Shown here piece by piece: positions 1-12,900 of a stretch of 64,000 nt of DNA. Numbering within the stretch: position 1 is the stretch's first letter; each line of letters opens with the position of its first letter. Position numbers and translations under genes: made by a program. The notes beneath the pieces were generated by a model. It did not search any database. It was not told the origin of the DNA and saw nothing but the letters and a program-made list of their open reading frames with translations. Source of the DNA: Gonocerus acuteangulatus. Lineage: Eukaryota; Arthropoda; Insecta; Hemiptera; Coreidae. The stretch is from contig OX328125.1 of the NCBI GenBank assembly GCA_946811695.1, forward strand, positions 105,143,376-105,207,375, in the 5' to 3' direction.

Positions 1-870
1 CTCGTAATCACAAAAAGTTTCTGTAATTATGACTGTAATAACAGCTGTTTCTATGATTATGCTTGTAATTACCACTATTTGTTCTTTAATTACACTTGTA
101 ATCACAATATTTTATGTAATTACACTCATATTCACAAAAAGTTTCCATAATTATTACTGTAATAACAGCTGTTTCTGTGATTATGCTTGTAATTACCACT
201 ATTTTTTTTCTCTTTAATTACACTTGTAATCACAATATTTTATGTAATTACACTCGTAATCACAAAAAGTTTCTGTAATTATGACTGTAATAACAGCTGT
301 TTCTATGATTATGCTTGTAATTACCACTATTTGTTCTTTAATTACACTTGTAATCACAATATTTTAGTTAATTACACTCATATTCACAAAAAGTTTCCAT
401 AATTATTACTGTAATAACAGCTGTTTCTGTGATTATGCTTGTAATTACCACTATTTTTTTTTTCTTTAATTACACTTGTAATCACAATATTTTATGTAAT
501 TACACTCGTAATCACAAAAAGTTTCTGTAATTATGACTGTAATAACAGCTGTTTCTGTGATTACACCTGTAATTACCACTATTTTTTTTCTGTAATTACA
601 CTTGTAATTGCAACATTTTATGTAATTACACTCATAATCACAAAAAGTTTCTGTAATTATGACTGTAATGACAGCTGTTTCTGTGATTATGCCTGTAATT
701 ACCACTATTTTTTTCTGTAATTACACTTGTAATCGCAACATATGTAATTACACTCGTAATCACAAAAAGTTTCTGAAATTACGACTGTAATCACAGCTGT
801 TTCTGTGATTACACCTGTAATTACCACTATTTTTTCTGTAATTACACTCGTAATCGCAACATTTTTCTGT
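1..870. repeat. 126-bp minisatellite of GTAATYAC-type subrepeats
   Basis: Imperfect tandem array. The phrase CTCGTAATCAC falls at 1, 253, 505 and 753 and the variant CTCATA at 125, 377 and 631, so the basic unit is about 126 bp and alternating variants give a 252-bp double period. Each unit is built from short near-palindromic words such as GTAATTAC and GTAATCAC separated by CACAAAAAG, CAGCTG and poly-T tracts. The array runs off the left edge. Apparent small open frames here are by-products of the repeat. Confidence 0.85.
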
Positions 871-1095
871 AATTAGGAATGAAAAGTCACAGATACAACA
901 CACATCTGAGCAGAAGAAAAGAAGAAAAACTGAGCAGAAGGAAAACTATTCCCATTAAGACAATGAATAATGAGAGTAGTAGAAATGAAGAGTTGAGACT
1001 TTGTCATACTCTTGTAATTACGATTATAATGATAACCGTAATCATATCTCCAGTGTCTGTAATTATAATCGTAATCATAATCACATTTTGAGAGT
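871..1095 (+). repeat. Right flank of the minisatellite element
   Basis: Non-tandem segment following the array that is found again at 5220-5345 in the alg13 intron (shared words GAAAAGTC, CATCTGAGC, GAGTTGAGACTTTGT) and ends with diverged GTAAT words. The array and this flank therefore belong to one dispersed repeat, not a purely local expansion. Confidence 0.6.
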
Positions 1096-2002
1096 CTGCG
1101 TTTATAATCTTAATTATGATGATGGTTATGTCCAACTTTGAATCTCCTATGTATTGAAAAATATTTATGATCCCCTCTTACTCAAAAGCTTATTCTTTAA
1201 AATAACACACTTTTATTCTATTACTGAACATTTAAAATAATATTTTAAAAACGTTAATAGTAAAGAAGATTACCAAGATGGAGATAGTCAAGGTTTGGCC
1301 ATAATTGCTAAATAAAACTACATATTTTAAAATAAAAAATTAGTTTGTATTTTTGGCAATGCTTCGGCTAGATTTTAGTTTAACATCAAGAGTGTGGGTG
1401 TCTTCCCACAGGTAGGTAACACACTAACAGATAGTTAAGCGCTTATAAAATTTAATACTTAGTCTTTATTTGAGATAAATAATTAAAAAAAAATGAATCC
1501 CATCATCATCAGGTCTGGAGGTTCACGGCAGCAGACTCTGCACTGGTTTCTGATCCTAGACTATAGAGATAGACTATATAGATCCGAATGCACAAGAAGA
1601 TCAAATCATTTAGTGTTTCCTCAGAGAAAACATCCTCAAGACTTCCAGCAAATTAAGTTACAGTTGGACACTGTGCTAAACCTTAGTAATGTACAAACGA
1701 ATCCAACTAAATAACAGGGGAAGTATGGTACTTCAGAAAAGGTGTACTCTTTCAAGAATAAAGAACAAAATTGAGAAATAACAAATTTATATTTACATTA
1801 AGAACTTCAAAAATCACAGAAAAAAATATAACTTAATCACAGATAAACTATTACTTTCAATTGCATAAAGAAAATACACCATAGCTCTTGCCCTTTGTAT
1901 TTTATTAGCTTATAACAAAAATTGTTTGACAAATAAAATGAGTGCAAACAATTGTGGCATTTTATATTATAAGATGGTGACCCTATTTTTCACAATATAT
2001 TT
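1096..2002. other. AT-rich spacer, nothing recognised
   Basis: Contains no coding segment I can support. The 73-codon frame at 1493-1714 has no recognisable domain or splice context. It lies downstream of the 3' end of alg13. Confidence 0.5.
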
Positions 2003-3302
2003 ATATGTGTCAGAAGGTCAAATTTCAATCAATAAACAACTTTCTTAGCTGCTTCTTTATTTTACTCTACATGTTTCTAGTCTTTTTGACGCCTCTTCAG
2101 GACCACTTAGTATAATACATCATCACAGGCTTCACCTCCAAGAAACCTTCCGCAGGTAGGGCCACGTCTAGACTGATAAGATCAATCATGTCTACTACAT
2201 ATCAGCTGTTTAAAATCGATAGTTTTAGAGTAAACGTTGATATTCCAAAAAAATTAGATAAGGAGAAAAACCCCATAAAACAAAAAATAAAAGCAAATAT
2301 ACACATAATTAAAAACAGGAAAAAGGCAGTTAATAGAAAAACTGAAATTAAATGTCTGTAATATTTTTTACCATAATAACAGTGTGTCTACTTTTGCGAA
2401 CACCAATTTCAGGACTTTTTTTATGACATTTTCATGATTTAAAAACCTAATTTCATGCCTATTAAAAAGAAAATATTTCACTTAAAAATAAAAAGCCTTA
2501 ACTATTAGCTTCAAATTATTTGAAACCTTACACGGATTAGCGTGATATCTATAAAATTACAATTTTACATACATTTAAAACTGCATAAAATGTACATGAT
2601 ATGTTGAAGAGAATAGTTACATTAATTTTAAAAGTGAAGAAATTATTATACTAAAAATTTTAGAATGGCTATAGAATTAGCAGCCTCAAAATGTTGAACA
2701 ATGGTAGCAGAATTCAAAATTTACAAACCAAATATTGTACAGAAATGTGTACAGAATTTCAATATTTAAGTCTGCATATATGTAAACAATGGATAATTGT
2801 TGTGTAAATGCTACAACAAAGGAATCTAAGAGAGTAAGGGGATGGGAGAGGCAGATAGAATTGCGCTTCCATACAAAAACAGCAATGAATGCACGGAAGG
2901 CCCGGGCTTACGTTAGCCTCCACTAAAACTGAAATTTCGTGACGGTTTCAAAATTCATGACTTTTTCGTGCCCTATTTTCAACTTTATGATATTTTCATG
3001 ACTTTTTCGTGCAGTAGACACCCTGAATAATCACATAACATGAAAAAAATATTTCTTTTGGAAAATCAACGTTTATCCTACAGCTACACATTTTAAACAG
3101 CTGATATGCAGTAGACATGATTGATCTTATTAGTCTAGATGTGGCCCTGCGTGTGAAGGTTTCTCAGAATTGAAAGCTGTGATGATATATTGTTTCAAGT
3201 TCTCCTGAAGAAGGATCAAAAAGATTAGAAACATGTAGAGCGAAATAAAGAGTAGTGACAAAAGTTGTGTGTTGATTGAAATTTTACCTTCTGCGACATG
3301 GC
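2003..3302. mobile_element. Element with about 250-bp inverted terminal arms
   Basis: The arms 2003-2252 and 3057-3302 are inverted copies of each other, sharing CAGCTGATATG, GACATGATTGATCTTAT, GTCTAGA and GTGGCCCT. Each arm carries the motif CCTGAAGA, a short stem-loop, GAAACATGTAGAG and an A-rich AATAAAG tail. The 800-bp interior is AT-rich without a coding frame. Inverted arms with this motif resemble the terminal repeats of Penelope-like retroelements, but no reverse transcriptase is present, so the class is an inference. Confidence 0.55.
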
Positions 3303-3349
3303 ATTGCATATTTTATTAAAACCATTAATTTTACTAAATAGAGGTACAG

Positions 3350-5783
3350 TTAAGAAAATCCCATAATATAATCTAACGATCTAGCAAATAATGTAGGGTC
3401 TCTTTTTGGAAACACTTTAAGCTTGCCAAACTCTGCATTATCAATGATGTTGAAGAGGTTATCACAAGTGGCGGAATAGAGGTATCCATCATCATTCAGC
3501 TTTGATGCTACTTCAATTTGGTGATTGTTCATGAGATCTTCATTAATGACGGCTATAAGCGGTTTTTCAGCTTCAAGAGTCTCGATGCAACACCCAGCCC
3601 CAGCATGACTAATGACTAGATCAGCTCCGGTTATATCTTCCCAGATGGAATCTTTGAGTCGATAATATTCTAATGATATCCCATTAGTGCTTCTTTCGTC
3701 GATTGGTGGTTCCAAGCCGTTTCCGATTTGCAGAACAATCTTCTTACACCCTTTCTTCTTTAAACTCTAGAAATAAAACAAATAGTCTTAGGCGTTATTT
3801 TAAAAGTACAGGATTTTAGATCTATTTGCACACATCAGTCACTGAACTGTGATGTGACTGATGAGTGTGATTTGACCACTTCAGTCATCGAACCGTCATG
3901 AAAACATATATTTTGTGACTGATACCAGACAGAACCAACGGAACGGAGAAGTTACATGACTCATGTGTGTGAATAGACCTTATGGATAGTAAATAGGACA
4001 ATACATCAACAAAAATAATTCATAAGTTTTTTTTGTTTTTTTTTTTTCGTTTTTAACGGTGCATCAACTATTTGGCTATTAGCGCCGTTCATAAGTTGTT
4101 GACACACAAATAAAACCTTCTAGAAGTATTAGGCACAACCTGATATAGATATTAGCTTGAGTATTTATTGTATATTCAAAAAGAGTATATATTGCTTAAA
4201 TTGGTTTATCATCTTAAATTTATTTATTTTAGTGTGAAAGTATTTATAGTATGAGTGTACTAAGTGTGTGTATGAATGTACAGTGTAACAGTATTTATTA
4301 TGTTTGAGTGTGTGTGTGTGTCTGTTGTGTGTGATTGTGAACTTGTGTGTGCTGATGAATTTATTTTCAAATGTAAATATGTAAATATCATCTTTAGGCT
4401 TAGATTTAGGTTTAATGTTAGTTCTGAAATATGTTAAAAGGAACTAACACAACTTGTATATAGTAACTTCAGCATTAGAGTTAGAAGTAAGTTGTATATA
4501 AATTAGGCCTATATAAATGTGCGTGTATGTGTAAACCTATTAAAAATTGTTTCATCATATATTAAAAATGAAACAATACTCACGGTGCTAATGGCCCTAG
4601 GAGTCGATGCACCCAAAAAAAAAAAAAAAAAAAAAAAAAAAGTATTAGGCACAATAATAATCATAATTACGATTTTAATCACAGGCTTTCAAGATGTGAT
4701 TACGGTTATACTTTTAATCACATCTTTGAATATAATTACTTTTAATCAAATATTTCATCATAATTACACTCGTAATCACAACATTTTTTTGAAGTTACAC
4801 TCGTAATCACAACATTCTTCTGTAATTACACTCGTAATCACAAAATTACGACTGTAAGCACAGCGGTTTCTGTGATTTTGCCTGTAATTACATCTATTTG
4901 TTACGTAATTACAACTGTAATCACAATTTTTCTCTATGATTACAACTGTAATCATAACCTTTCTATGGGAGACCCGGTAGCCGTGAGGGTTAAGGCGTGA
5001 GCTCTTAACACTCCGTGCCAAAGGTCGTGGGTTCGATTCCCACTAGGGGCGGTGGCTTTTCTTTCGAAAAAAGAAAAGGCATCACCCCTATCCTGGCTAG
5101 AAAAGGGTGGTAACCTATAGATAACCCGTCCTAAAATTCGTAGTTAATAATAAATGGACGTTAAAATTTAAATAAATAACCTTTCTATGATTAAGAACGC
5201 CATCACATCGTTTTCTGTAATTACCACTGAAAAGTCTCAAACACAACCCAAATCTGAGCTGGAGAATTAGACAACTATTCGCATCAAGGTAATGAGAGTC
5301 ATATAAAGAGTTGAGACTTTGTATTACGGTAATTACTGATAAGAATCCTAATTTATAAAAATAAAAGATGTTATAAAATAACAATCATATTCCATGATAA
5401 AAATATTATTTATTGTTGTCACAAGATTCATTTACATGGCTACCCTACAAGAATGGTAAGTAGAAATTATATATAGAGTTCTGCAAAAATTTCAAATCCA
5501 GATGTTTAATCTACATTAATAAATACACCACAGAAAATATTTGTCTTAACCAACTTTTTGAACGCATTACATCCCCATTATTGACTGCTATTAATTTCTT
5601 TATATGGAATTTAAATACACTTGGACAGATAAGATCAAACCTGAAAGCCAAATGATATCGAAAAATAGAACATTAATGAACAAAGTAAATATTTCTTACA
5701 TTAAGTACAATTGGGCTAACAACTGCCTTCACTAATTTGTCAAATTTAGTTGTACCTACAGTTACAAAAACTTTTTCTACCAT
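3350..5783 (-). CDS. alg13: UDP-N-acetylglucosamine transferase subunit ALG13
   Basis: Two exons on the minus strand: 5783-5700 (28 codons, from ATG at 5783) and 3766-3350 (138 codons plus TAA). The intron 5699-3767 has a GTAAGA donor and TTTCTAG acceptor, phase 0, giving 166 aa, the length of short animal ALG13. The N-terminus VFVTVGTTKFD and the later GADLVISHAGAG and NEDLMNNHQ are family hallmarks of the UDP-GlcNAc-binding GT-B half-domain. ALG13 is the catalytic subunit that joins membrane-bound ALG14 on the cytosolic face of the ER and adds the second GlcNAc to dolichol-PP-GlcNAc in N-glycan assembly. The 1.9-kb intron has collected a SINE and a minisatellite copy. It is head to head with Naa30. 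The exon structure is my reconstruction, but length, phase and motifs all agree. Confidence 0.93.
4040..4110 (-). repeat. 3' fragment of SINE family 2
   Basis: A poly-T run followed by GGTGCATCAAC and GGCTATTAGCGCCG, the reverse complement of the SINE-2 tail (GCGCTAATGGCC, GATGCA, poly-A). Only the tail is present, inside the alg13 intron. Confidence 0.5.
4578..4641 (+). repeat. 3' tail of SINE family 2 with poly-A
   Basis: GGTGCTAATGGCC, GTCGATGCACC and a long poly-A run match the 3' end of the copy at 7922-8090. The tRNA-like head is missing, as in 5'-truncated retrotransposition. It immediately precedes the second minisatellite copy. Confidence 0.55.
4645..5345 (+). repeat. Second copy of the GTAATYAC minisatellite element, split by a SINE
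   Basis: Short words GTAATTAC and GTAATCAC recur from 4645 to 4967. After the SINE at 4968-5177 the element resumes at about 5190 and continues with the same non-tandem flank as 871-1095. The copy is more diverged than the one at the window start and lies in the alg13 intron. Confidence 0.7.
4968..5177 (+). mobile_element. tRNA-derived SINE, family 1
   Basis: The head GGAGACCCGGTAGCCGTGAG contains an A-box-like segment and GGTTCGATTCC is a consensus pol III B box. The body includes GGTGGCTTTTC, CTGGCTAGAAAAGGGTGG and CCTATAGATAACCCG, and the tail is TTAAAATTTAAATAAATA. It is flanked by the target-site duplication AACCTTTCTATG (4956-4967 and again from 5178), and removing it restores a continuous host repeat. 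This is the reference copy of the family in the window. Confidence 0.9.
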
Positions 5784-6244
5784 GTCTAGACTTTCATAAT
5801 TCAGTGGATAAACAAAGAAGTAACCACCTCATAACCTCCAACACGTGTCTTGGCATTAAAATCTTCTTAATATTTTTTACTTCCAATTAAAATGGTTTGA
5901 ATATAGTTTGAAATAATAATAAAAATTAAGAAATAAATGATTTTTTTTAAATTGAAATATGTAATTATCCAAATAAGAATAGTGCTAAACGAAGAAACTA
6001 ACTGCTACTAGCAGCGACATCGATAGACTATTTACTCAGCTGATCTGTAAAGGTTCTTTCGTTATCTAGATGGCTTTACCTTAGTGAACCACACTTTAAT
6101 ATGGCCTAGTAGTAGTGTGGTTTTACTGTCAGTAATAGTCTTGTGAAATCGAGACATCTCAGTTACTATAATGTTTGGATGTAAACATTTTTGGATAACT
6201 AACAGCTCTGAGCATTTACTTCCAATTTAGTAATATAAAGTAAC
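5784..6244. promoter_or_regulatory. Bidirectional intergenic region between alg13 and Naa30
   Basis: About 460 bp separate the two divergent start codons, so both 5' UTRs and promoters must lie here. There is no obvious TATA box at a convincing place. ATCGATA near 6018 resembles the insect DRE element (TATCGATA) and CAGCTG occurs near 6040. The promoter assignment is by position only. Confidence 0.5.
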
Positions 6245-9200
6245 ATGGAACAACACCAAGAAAGAAACAGTGAAAATAATGGTTTAAGTGTCGAAGTTAA
6301 TTCTAAAAAGTATATTTCAAGTAAAAAGAAAGATGTTAAGAAAACATTGGAAGATACGAACTGTAATTTGACAATTTTACATTCTAAACGTGACGAAGTT
6401 CTTACAGATGTTGATTTAATTAAATCATGTGAGAAACTAAGTGGACTAAGTTTAAATGGCCCTATTAAGTTATCAAACGGCATTGAAAGTGTACATTTTG
6501 TGGAGAGTGATTGTTGCACCATAGACAACTCTAATTCTAAAGATATTTCTAGTCAATGTGAAACATGTGTAAAAGCTAGTGAAACACCCAATGAAAGTGA
6601 AGTAATCAATTCAATTGATGATAAGAAAATTCACAACGATCATTCTTATGTCAAAAAAGCCTCCATTTGTGTAAATAAAACCTCCAAAAATGAAGAACCA
6701 ACTAGTTTGACTAATGCTTCCTGTTCTACTACTCATAATGTAGTTTCATCAACAGAATGCAAAGGATCAGAATCCTCGGCTGGAGACTCGAATGTTGACA
6801 AGAATGAAGATGATTCTACTCAAGGGGAAATTACATATGTTTCTTATGAATCTGAACTCCAAATGCCTGATATAATGAGGCTTATTCAAAAAGATTTGTC
6901 AGAACCTTATTCCATATACACTTATCGATATTTTATTCACAATTGGCCACAGTTGTGTTTTTTGGTAAGTATATTTTCTATATGTATTTTTTTTCTCTAA
7001 TTTTCCGGCAAAGCAATGATTGTATTTTATAGTTTATGGTTGTTTTCTGGAGAATTTTATATTGCAAATTTGTATGCGTATATTTTCAAATTTTATTTTC
7101 GATTGGGTGTTCACTTGCCATTTTATAGCTTCGTATTTTCAATTTACTTTCTTTGCTATTGACGAGCTATCCTGTACAGGATATTGGTGAGGTTAAAGTT
7201 TTGACATTGTGAAAACTATTACAAATCTTTCTGCTGCAATATTCCTGGAACGCTAACAGCTTCTATATAATGAATAGCCTTCTGTGTTGAAACAAAAATT
7301 AAAGTTACTTGAACAATTTTTGGAAACTACTTTCTTATTATGTGCCAAAAAATGTATGTAAGAATATGTTTCATATACATAATTTTCATTTTAAATGTTT
7401 CTACAGTGTGACTGTTTTTTTTTTCATTCTTACTGCTCAATAAACCTATAATTGCTATGTTGTTTATTTTTTTTTGTGAGTATAAACCTGCTCATATTTA
7501 TCAAAACTAGAATGACAGACAGATATATTAAGACAAAAGTATTTAGGAAAATTGTGTCAATTTTATTGCAAAGCCATCCAAAAGATAATAAAATAAGAGG
7601 CAGACCACTGTTGAGTTCACTATTTACAAGTTCTGCATTGTCATGGGACTAATATTGTATTAATATATTTTTTAATTGCAGTGTTTAGCATATACCAAGG
7701 ATTGCAAACATTATAGGAGTTTTGCAAATGTCTTCAATCCTATCTACTAGGCTAAAAAAATACCCCAATTAAAATTGATATTTATTTATAATAAATAAAT
7801 GTATCTGTCTCTTTACATTATGGCGGGCATAATTTTGATTCATTCATCTGTAAACAACATTCTCAAAATAAATAATTAAAGAGCCTGTTAGGAAGCAAAA
7901 TTTTTCTAGTAGGAGTAGAGGGGGGTCTCCCTGTGGTCTAGTGTCTAACGCCTTAGATTAATATACGGGAGATGATGGGTTCGATTCCCACCGGCGGTAG
8001 GAATTTTCTCATCTCACGGCTCATTGGGAAAATTTCTCGCTGCACCCTGGATGTCGGCGCTAATGGCCTTGATGTCGATGCATCATGAAAAAAAATAGGA
8101 GTAGTTGTTTTTCTGAAGCCAACCAGTTAAGACCAACCAATTTATGTGCTATTAGTGGACTTAATTTTATTGTCTTGCAATAAAACTTGCTATAAAATAT
8201 TCAGAGCTAAAGATAGAGAGATGTATTAGCAAATATGCAAAATTTACTCAATATGAGTTGGCATTTACTCCATAATCAAATAATGTCTGTACCAGCCATT
8301 ATTTTTGCTTTGTTGCAACAAAACTTGGATATATATCGTTATGAGGCATTTAAGTACAATGACAGTTCATTATCAAGGAATGCGTAAAAAACTCTGTGTT
8401 AAGTCGAGTGGTCAAAAATAGGGACCTATTATTTCATTAAATAAATAAATAAAGCCTTTATTGCATAAGAGGAACAATACAAACAAAGAAAACTATTTCC
8501 AAAAAAATAACCAAAATATTATATATGTTGGTTATTTCATTATTTCACACAAAATCAGAGGCATACTCACTCCTATATTTTTGGGTAGGGAGGAGTTGGA
8601 GGTTGAGGGGAAAGGGAAATAAAACGTAACAATTTTTATAAAGGCTTTATGAAAGACTGCATTTTCATAATTATTTTTAGTTTTTTTAATTGTTCTTGGA
8701 AGCACAAATGAGACATATGCCAAAGGACTTTTTTTAATTCTGCATCAATTCCCAAAGATTGGCCGAGTTTTTTGGGACACCCTGTACATATCTGTTAATA
8801 CGATAGCCAATTCCAATAACATTATGAAATCGAGAGATAATCTCATTTCTGAGTATACCATTGGAAAGGTAATTAAATTTTACAATTTTTGTGATTTTTA
8901 GCATTTTATAGAATTTTGTTTGGAAGAGTGGTGATTCTTGAAAATGTGTCGCTAACTATTCTTTTTTATTAATATAAACTGTTTGTACAGTTATTGCCAT
9001 TTGAAAAATACACTTGTGTTCATTGAAAGTACATTAGCCCTAAAGTCAATTTAATAAAAGTGATGTAACGTTGAAAAATAATATGTTCTAGCCTAGAAAA
9101 TTGGAGTTTTCTACAAAAAACACGTTGTTTTTTTTTTCTAAATAAAATTTAGAACGGCATATGCCTGAAACAAAAGCTGATAGAAATGTGAGGTTAGCAG

Positions 9201-9960
9201 CATTTTAACTACATTTTGTGTCTAGTTTCACCCCCTTGAATATTGTTGCCTACTTGCGATACACCCTGTGTAGGAGTTTTGGTCTTTGTTTCGTGTAATA
9301 AGCCCCAACTATTCATTGCTCTTATGTGAGATCTATGGTAAATAATTCTATCGCCTTACATTTTTTCATCTAAGGTTATTTAAAATTAGAAAAAATGATA
9401 TAATACTAAAACACACGGAAAAAAAGATTTGGTATCACTAGTCATCATCAACAGTTGAGTTATACTTATTACTGTTTAGTTGATTTACACATGGATTTAT
9501 AAAATTTATTTATACCTAATATATGTTGTTGTTGTTTTTTTTTATTCCAGGCTATGGACGGGAGTGATTGTGTTGGTGCAATTGTTTGTAAACTTGACAT
9601 GCACCGTAAAGTTGTAAAAAGAGGGTATATTGCAATGTTGGCAGTTGATGAAAAATATCGGAAAAGGAAAATAGGTATTAATTTTAAACATTATTTTTTT
9701 TATTTATTTTTAATTTATTCCTCATTATCGCAAAATAGTGTGAAGGTCCTGCTTGCACGGCGTAGCTTGTAGGTCTTTGTCTTGTGTTAAATTTCTTTGT
9801 CTTTCCCAGTTTGTATCTTTTCTCAGGAATCATTCGCATATATAAGGTGGGTGCTGGGGTTGGGGGGGGTTGCAGCCCCCCCCCCCCAATTTTGGTTTAA
9901 TCGGGAAAAATATGTCATAAAACCTTAAAAATAAATTAAGGGGTAATACTACCGCGTAAC

Positions 9961-9995
<35 letters not shown>

Positions 9996-12900
9996 TTTTT
10001 TGTTATGTAATCCTTCCTAAACTAATCAAAAATTATATCCAAGAGTGTTTATGGGAAGAAAAAGTTTTTAAATGGGCAAAAAATACTCTTAGATGCTGAT
10101 TTACAGATAATTTTTTGAGCGAGCTTCGATTGGTCCCTTTTTAATAAAAGTAAAGTTTTTTTGTGGTCCTTCTTCAATACATTTCAAAATTAAAACCCAT
10201 TTTTTTTAATCTTTATTACAAGAAAGTATGAAAAAATTAAATAGGAAAAAAATGAACATTTCAGAACATTAAACTTTAAAGTCGTTTTCTCAAAACTATG
10301 TTTTTCAAATCGGGATACTCTGGCGTCATCAATTATTGCCCGATCAACTTCAAATTTTACCTGCAGCGTCCTAATGAAATTTGCTAGTAAAGTACATAGG
10401 ATGTTTTTGATTCATTGAATTAAAATGATTTTATGACCGATTTTCGACGGATTTTTTAATAGCAAATTCACTAGATTTAACCTTCTTCTTCCGAAAAACT
10501 AAAAGTTTTTCGTTCTAGATTAATAATTGCTGCCTGCAGACTATCGCCCGTGAAGAAAAGAGGGTTTCTGTTCGTCAGGCACAGCACCGCCATTTTTTTT
10601 TTTCAAAGAACTGAAACTTTTTTTTTTTTGGATACTTTAACATCCCATATGAAACGCTAGATATAAAGAATTGAAAAATATTCATTTATTTGTTATTTAT
10701 AAAGTCAAGAAAATGATTTTGATTTTGATCGCCCAAGGTAGTATTACCCCTTAAATAAGATCCCTTAGCTTAGAAAAAATATTTTTTTTGGATGTAATAG
10801 CATTTTAGTTGTATACTATTCCAAGTTCTAGATTGTTAGTATTTCATACCACCTAAATGCTACCTTCCCCCCCCTAGGAAATTATTTCCTATACACACCC
10901 GTGTCAGGAATGCCTCTCCCATTCCACCATTCAAGTTTTTCTGGGTCCTTTTCCCTCCAATTTAGCTTTTTTTATCACTCTTGAAAGTCAATCCTCTTCC
11001 ATTCATAAGGCAAGGCCAAAACAGTGGATTACTTGATAAGGAATTTTGTCAGCACACCAACATATAGACCATTAGCACCAAATATTTTCAATATTTGTGG
11101 GGGGTAGACTTAAATTCATTTAACTTAAACTTTCTTTTTATTTGGCAATATATTTTTTTGGCTAAGAAACATATACTTGTGAATGACCTGATTCGAACGA
11201 CATAATTTAAATTATACCTGTATAGTTGTCATTTGGATGAGTTCATAGATGAGTTGACTCACTTTAAATGTGATTTTAGCCTCATATTTTCTCTGAAGAC
11301 CTTAACCAAGCAGCTATAATATTTGATGGGGATTACGAGAGAGAGAAAAAGGACTAACTTCTAAGGAAAGAAGAGACAATAATGGTTGAACTATTAGGAA
11401 TGAGAATGGTTATTCCATGAGAAGTGGTTTTTCCAATGATTTGTGTGGGTTAAAAAGGAATGTTGCTTAATGTACATAGAGATCGCTGGTAGCTAATCAC
11501 CGGGTTGTCCTGGCCATCTCTGGTGCCAGAAATGAGCTGAATTACCCGGGAAAAGGCAGGCTAATCATACATTGAGGTTATGGTTAGTGCTGGTGACCCT
11601 TCCACCATCAAATTATAAAAATATAAGTAGATCAAATACCCAACCACTGTCTTGTGTTGAGGACGTGTTTAGTGCACCAGACCCAGCTACTATCAGAACT
11701 TGGTTAGTAGCATTTCTTGTGGTTCGTAAGGAGAATTTGAACAAATAACACTAGCCTACATCTTATACAGATTTAAGCGGAAAGACATATGTAAGGACAG
11801 AAGTTCTTGTAAAATAAAATTAAAAATATGTACATATGTATTTAACTATTTATGTTTTTAAATATGTAAAAAACATTGAAAATATTTAGTAAACAAATAT
11901 CGAAAACATTTTAAAATATTGAAAAGAAAGGCATAGATAATAAGTAGAAACTCTCTTATTATAAATGGAAAGAACAAAAGTTGAAAATATTTTGAACAAA
12001 ATCACTAAAACTCTATAACATATTGAAAAATAATGCTTAAATAAAAATTAAGAACTCTTTCTAAAAGGGGGAAAAAGAAGTTAACAATTTTTACAAATAA
12101 ACATTATTTTGGAAAATTGTTTGCAACAACATACATTTTTAAATTGTCAAACATGAAATGACGCAAGTCTGATCTCGGTATATTTTTGAAGTGACGAAAT
12201 GATCTTTCAACATCTTTTGACGTCACTGGTATGTATTTGAAGGCTGCAATCTCCATGGGATTCAACTCAACTGTTAAACATCTACTTGCTGTTTTGCCAT
12301 TGTGGATGTCATCAATAATCTCGATATCTTTCCATCCAAGATTTTGTCCTAGACAGTCTCTTAACTTTCTTTTTCATTTATTCCCATTATCTCCTTCTAA
12401 AACCTGAATTTTATCTGTTACTGAAAAAATATCAAAATATGTATTTAAGGCAATAACATCCGTTCCCTAATGATTAGAACTATACAGGTGCTGGAAATAT
12501 CCAAATCATTCTCACATTTCTCATAAACTTTTCTGGATCGTGTCATATGATCAACAACATTAGTGGGTTTACTTCTCTACAATGAAACAACTGTAAAGTC
12601 TCAACTTATTACAGCATTTTTCCAATTGATAACTTTGTATTTCCCGACACCTGCACTTACATCTAGTTGAATCTTCATTTCAATAAATATTCACATAGTC
12701 CATTTTAATAATATTATCTTATTTTTTTATTTTTTTTTTTATTTTTTTTTTTTTTGCAGGTTCAAACCTTGTTCTGAAAGCTATACGTGCAATGGTCGCA
12801 GATGGTGCAGATGAGGTAATAATATTTTCCTTTATACTGTAGATATTTAAGGTTTAGTCTAGTTGAGATGTAATTCTTGTAGTATTGTTAAAGTCTAGAT

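Noticed and set aside
1493..1714. 73-codon gene downstream of alg13
   Set aside because: No domain, no splice or promoter support; cannot be distinguished from chance.
4968..5060. True tRNA gene
   Set aside because: A and B boxes are present but the cloverleaf stems are not convincing, and the sequence continues into a SINE body with target duplication.
8765..9275. Complete mariner element between GACACCCTGTA words
   Set aside because: The two words are in the same orientation, no TIR pair or transposase is present.
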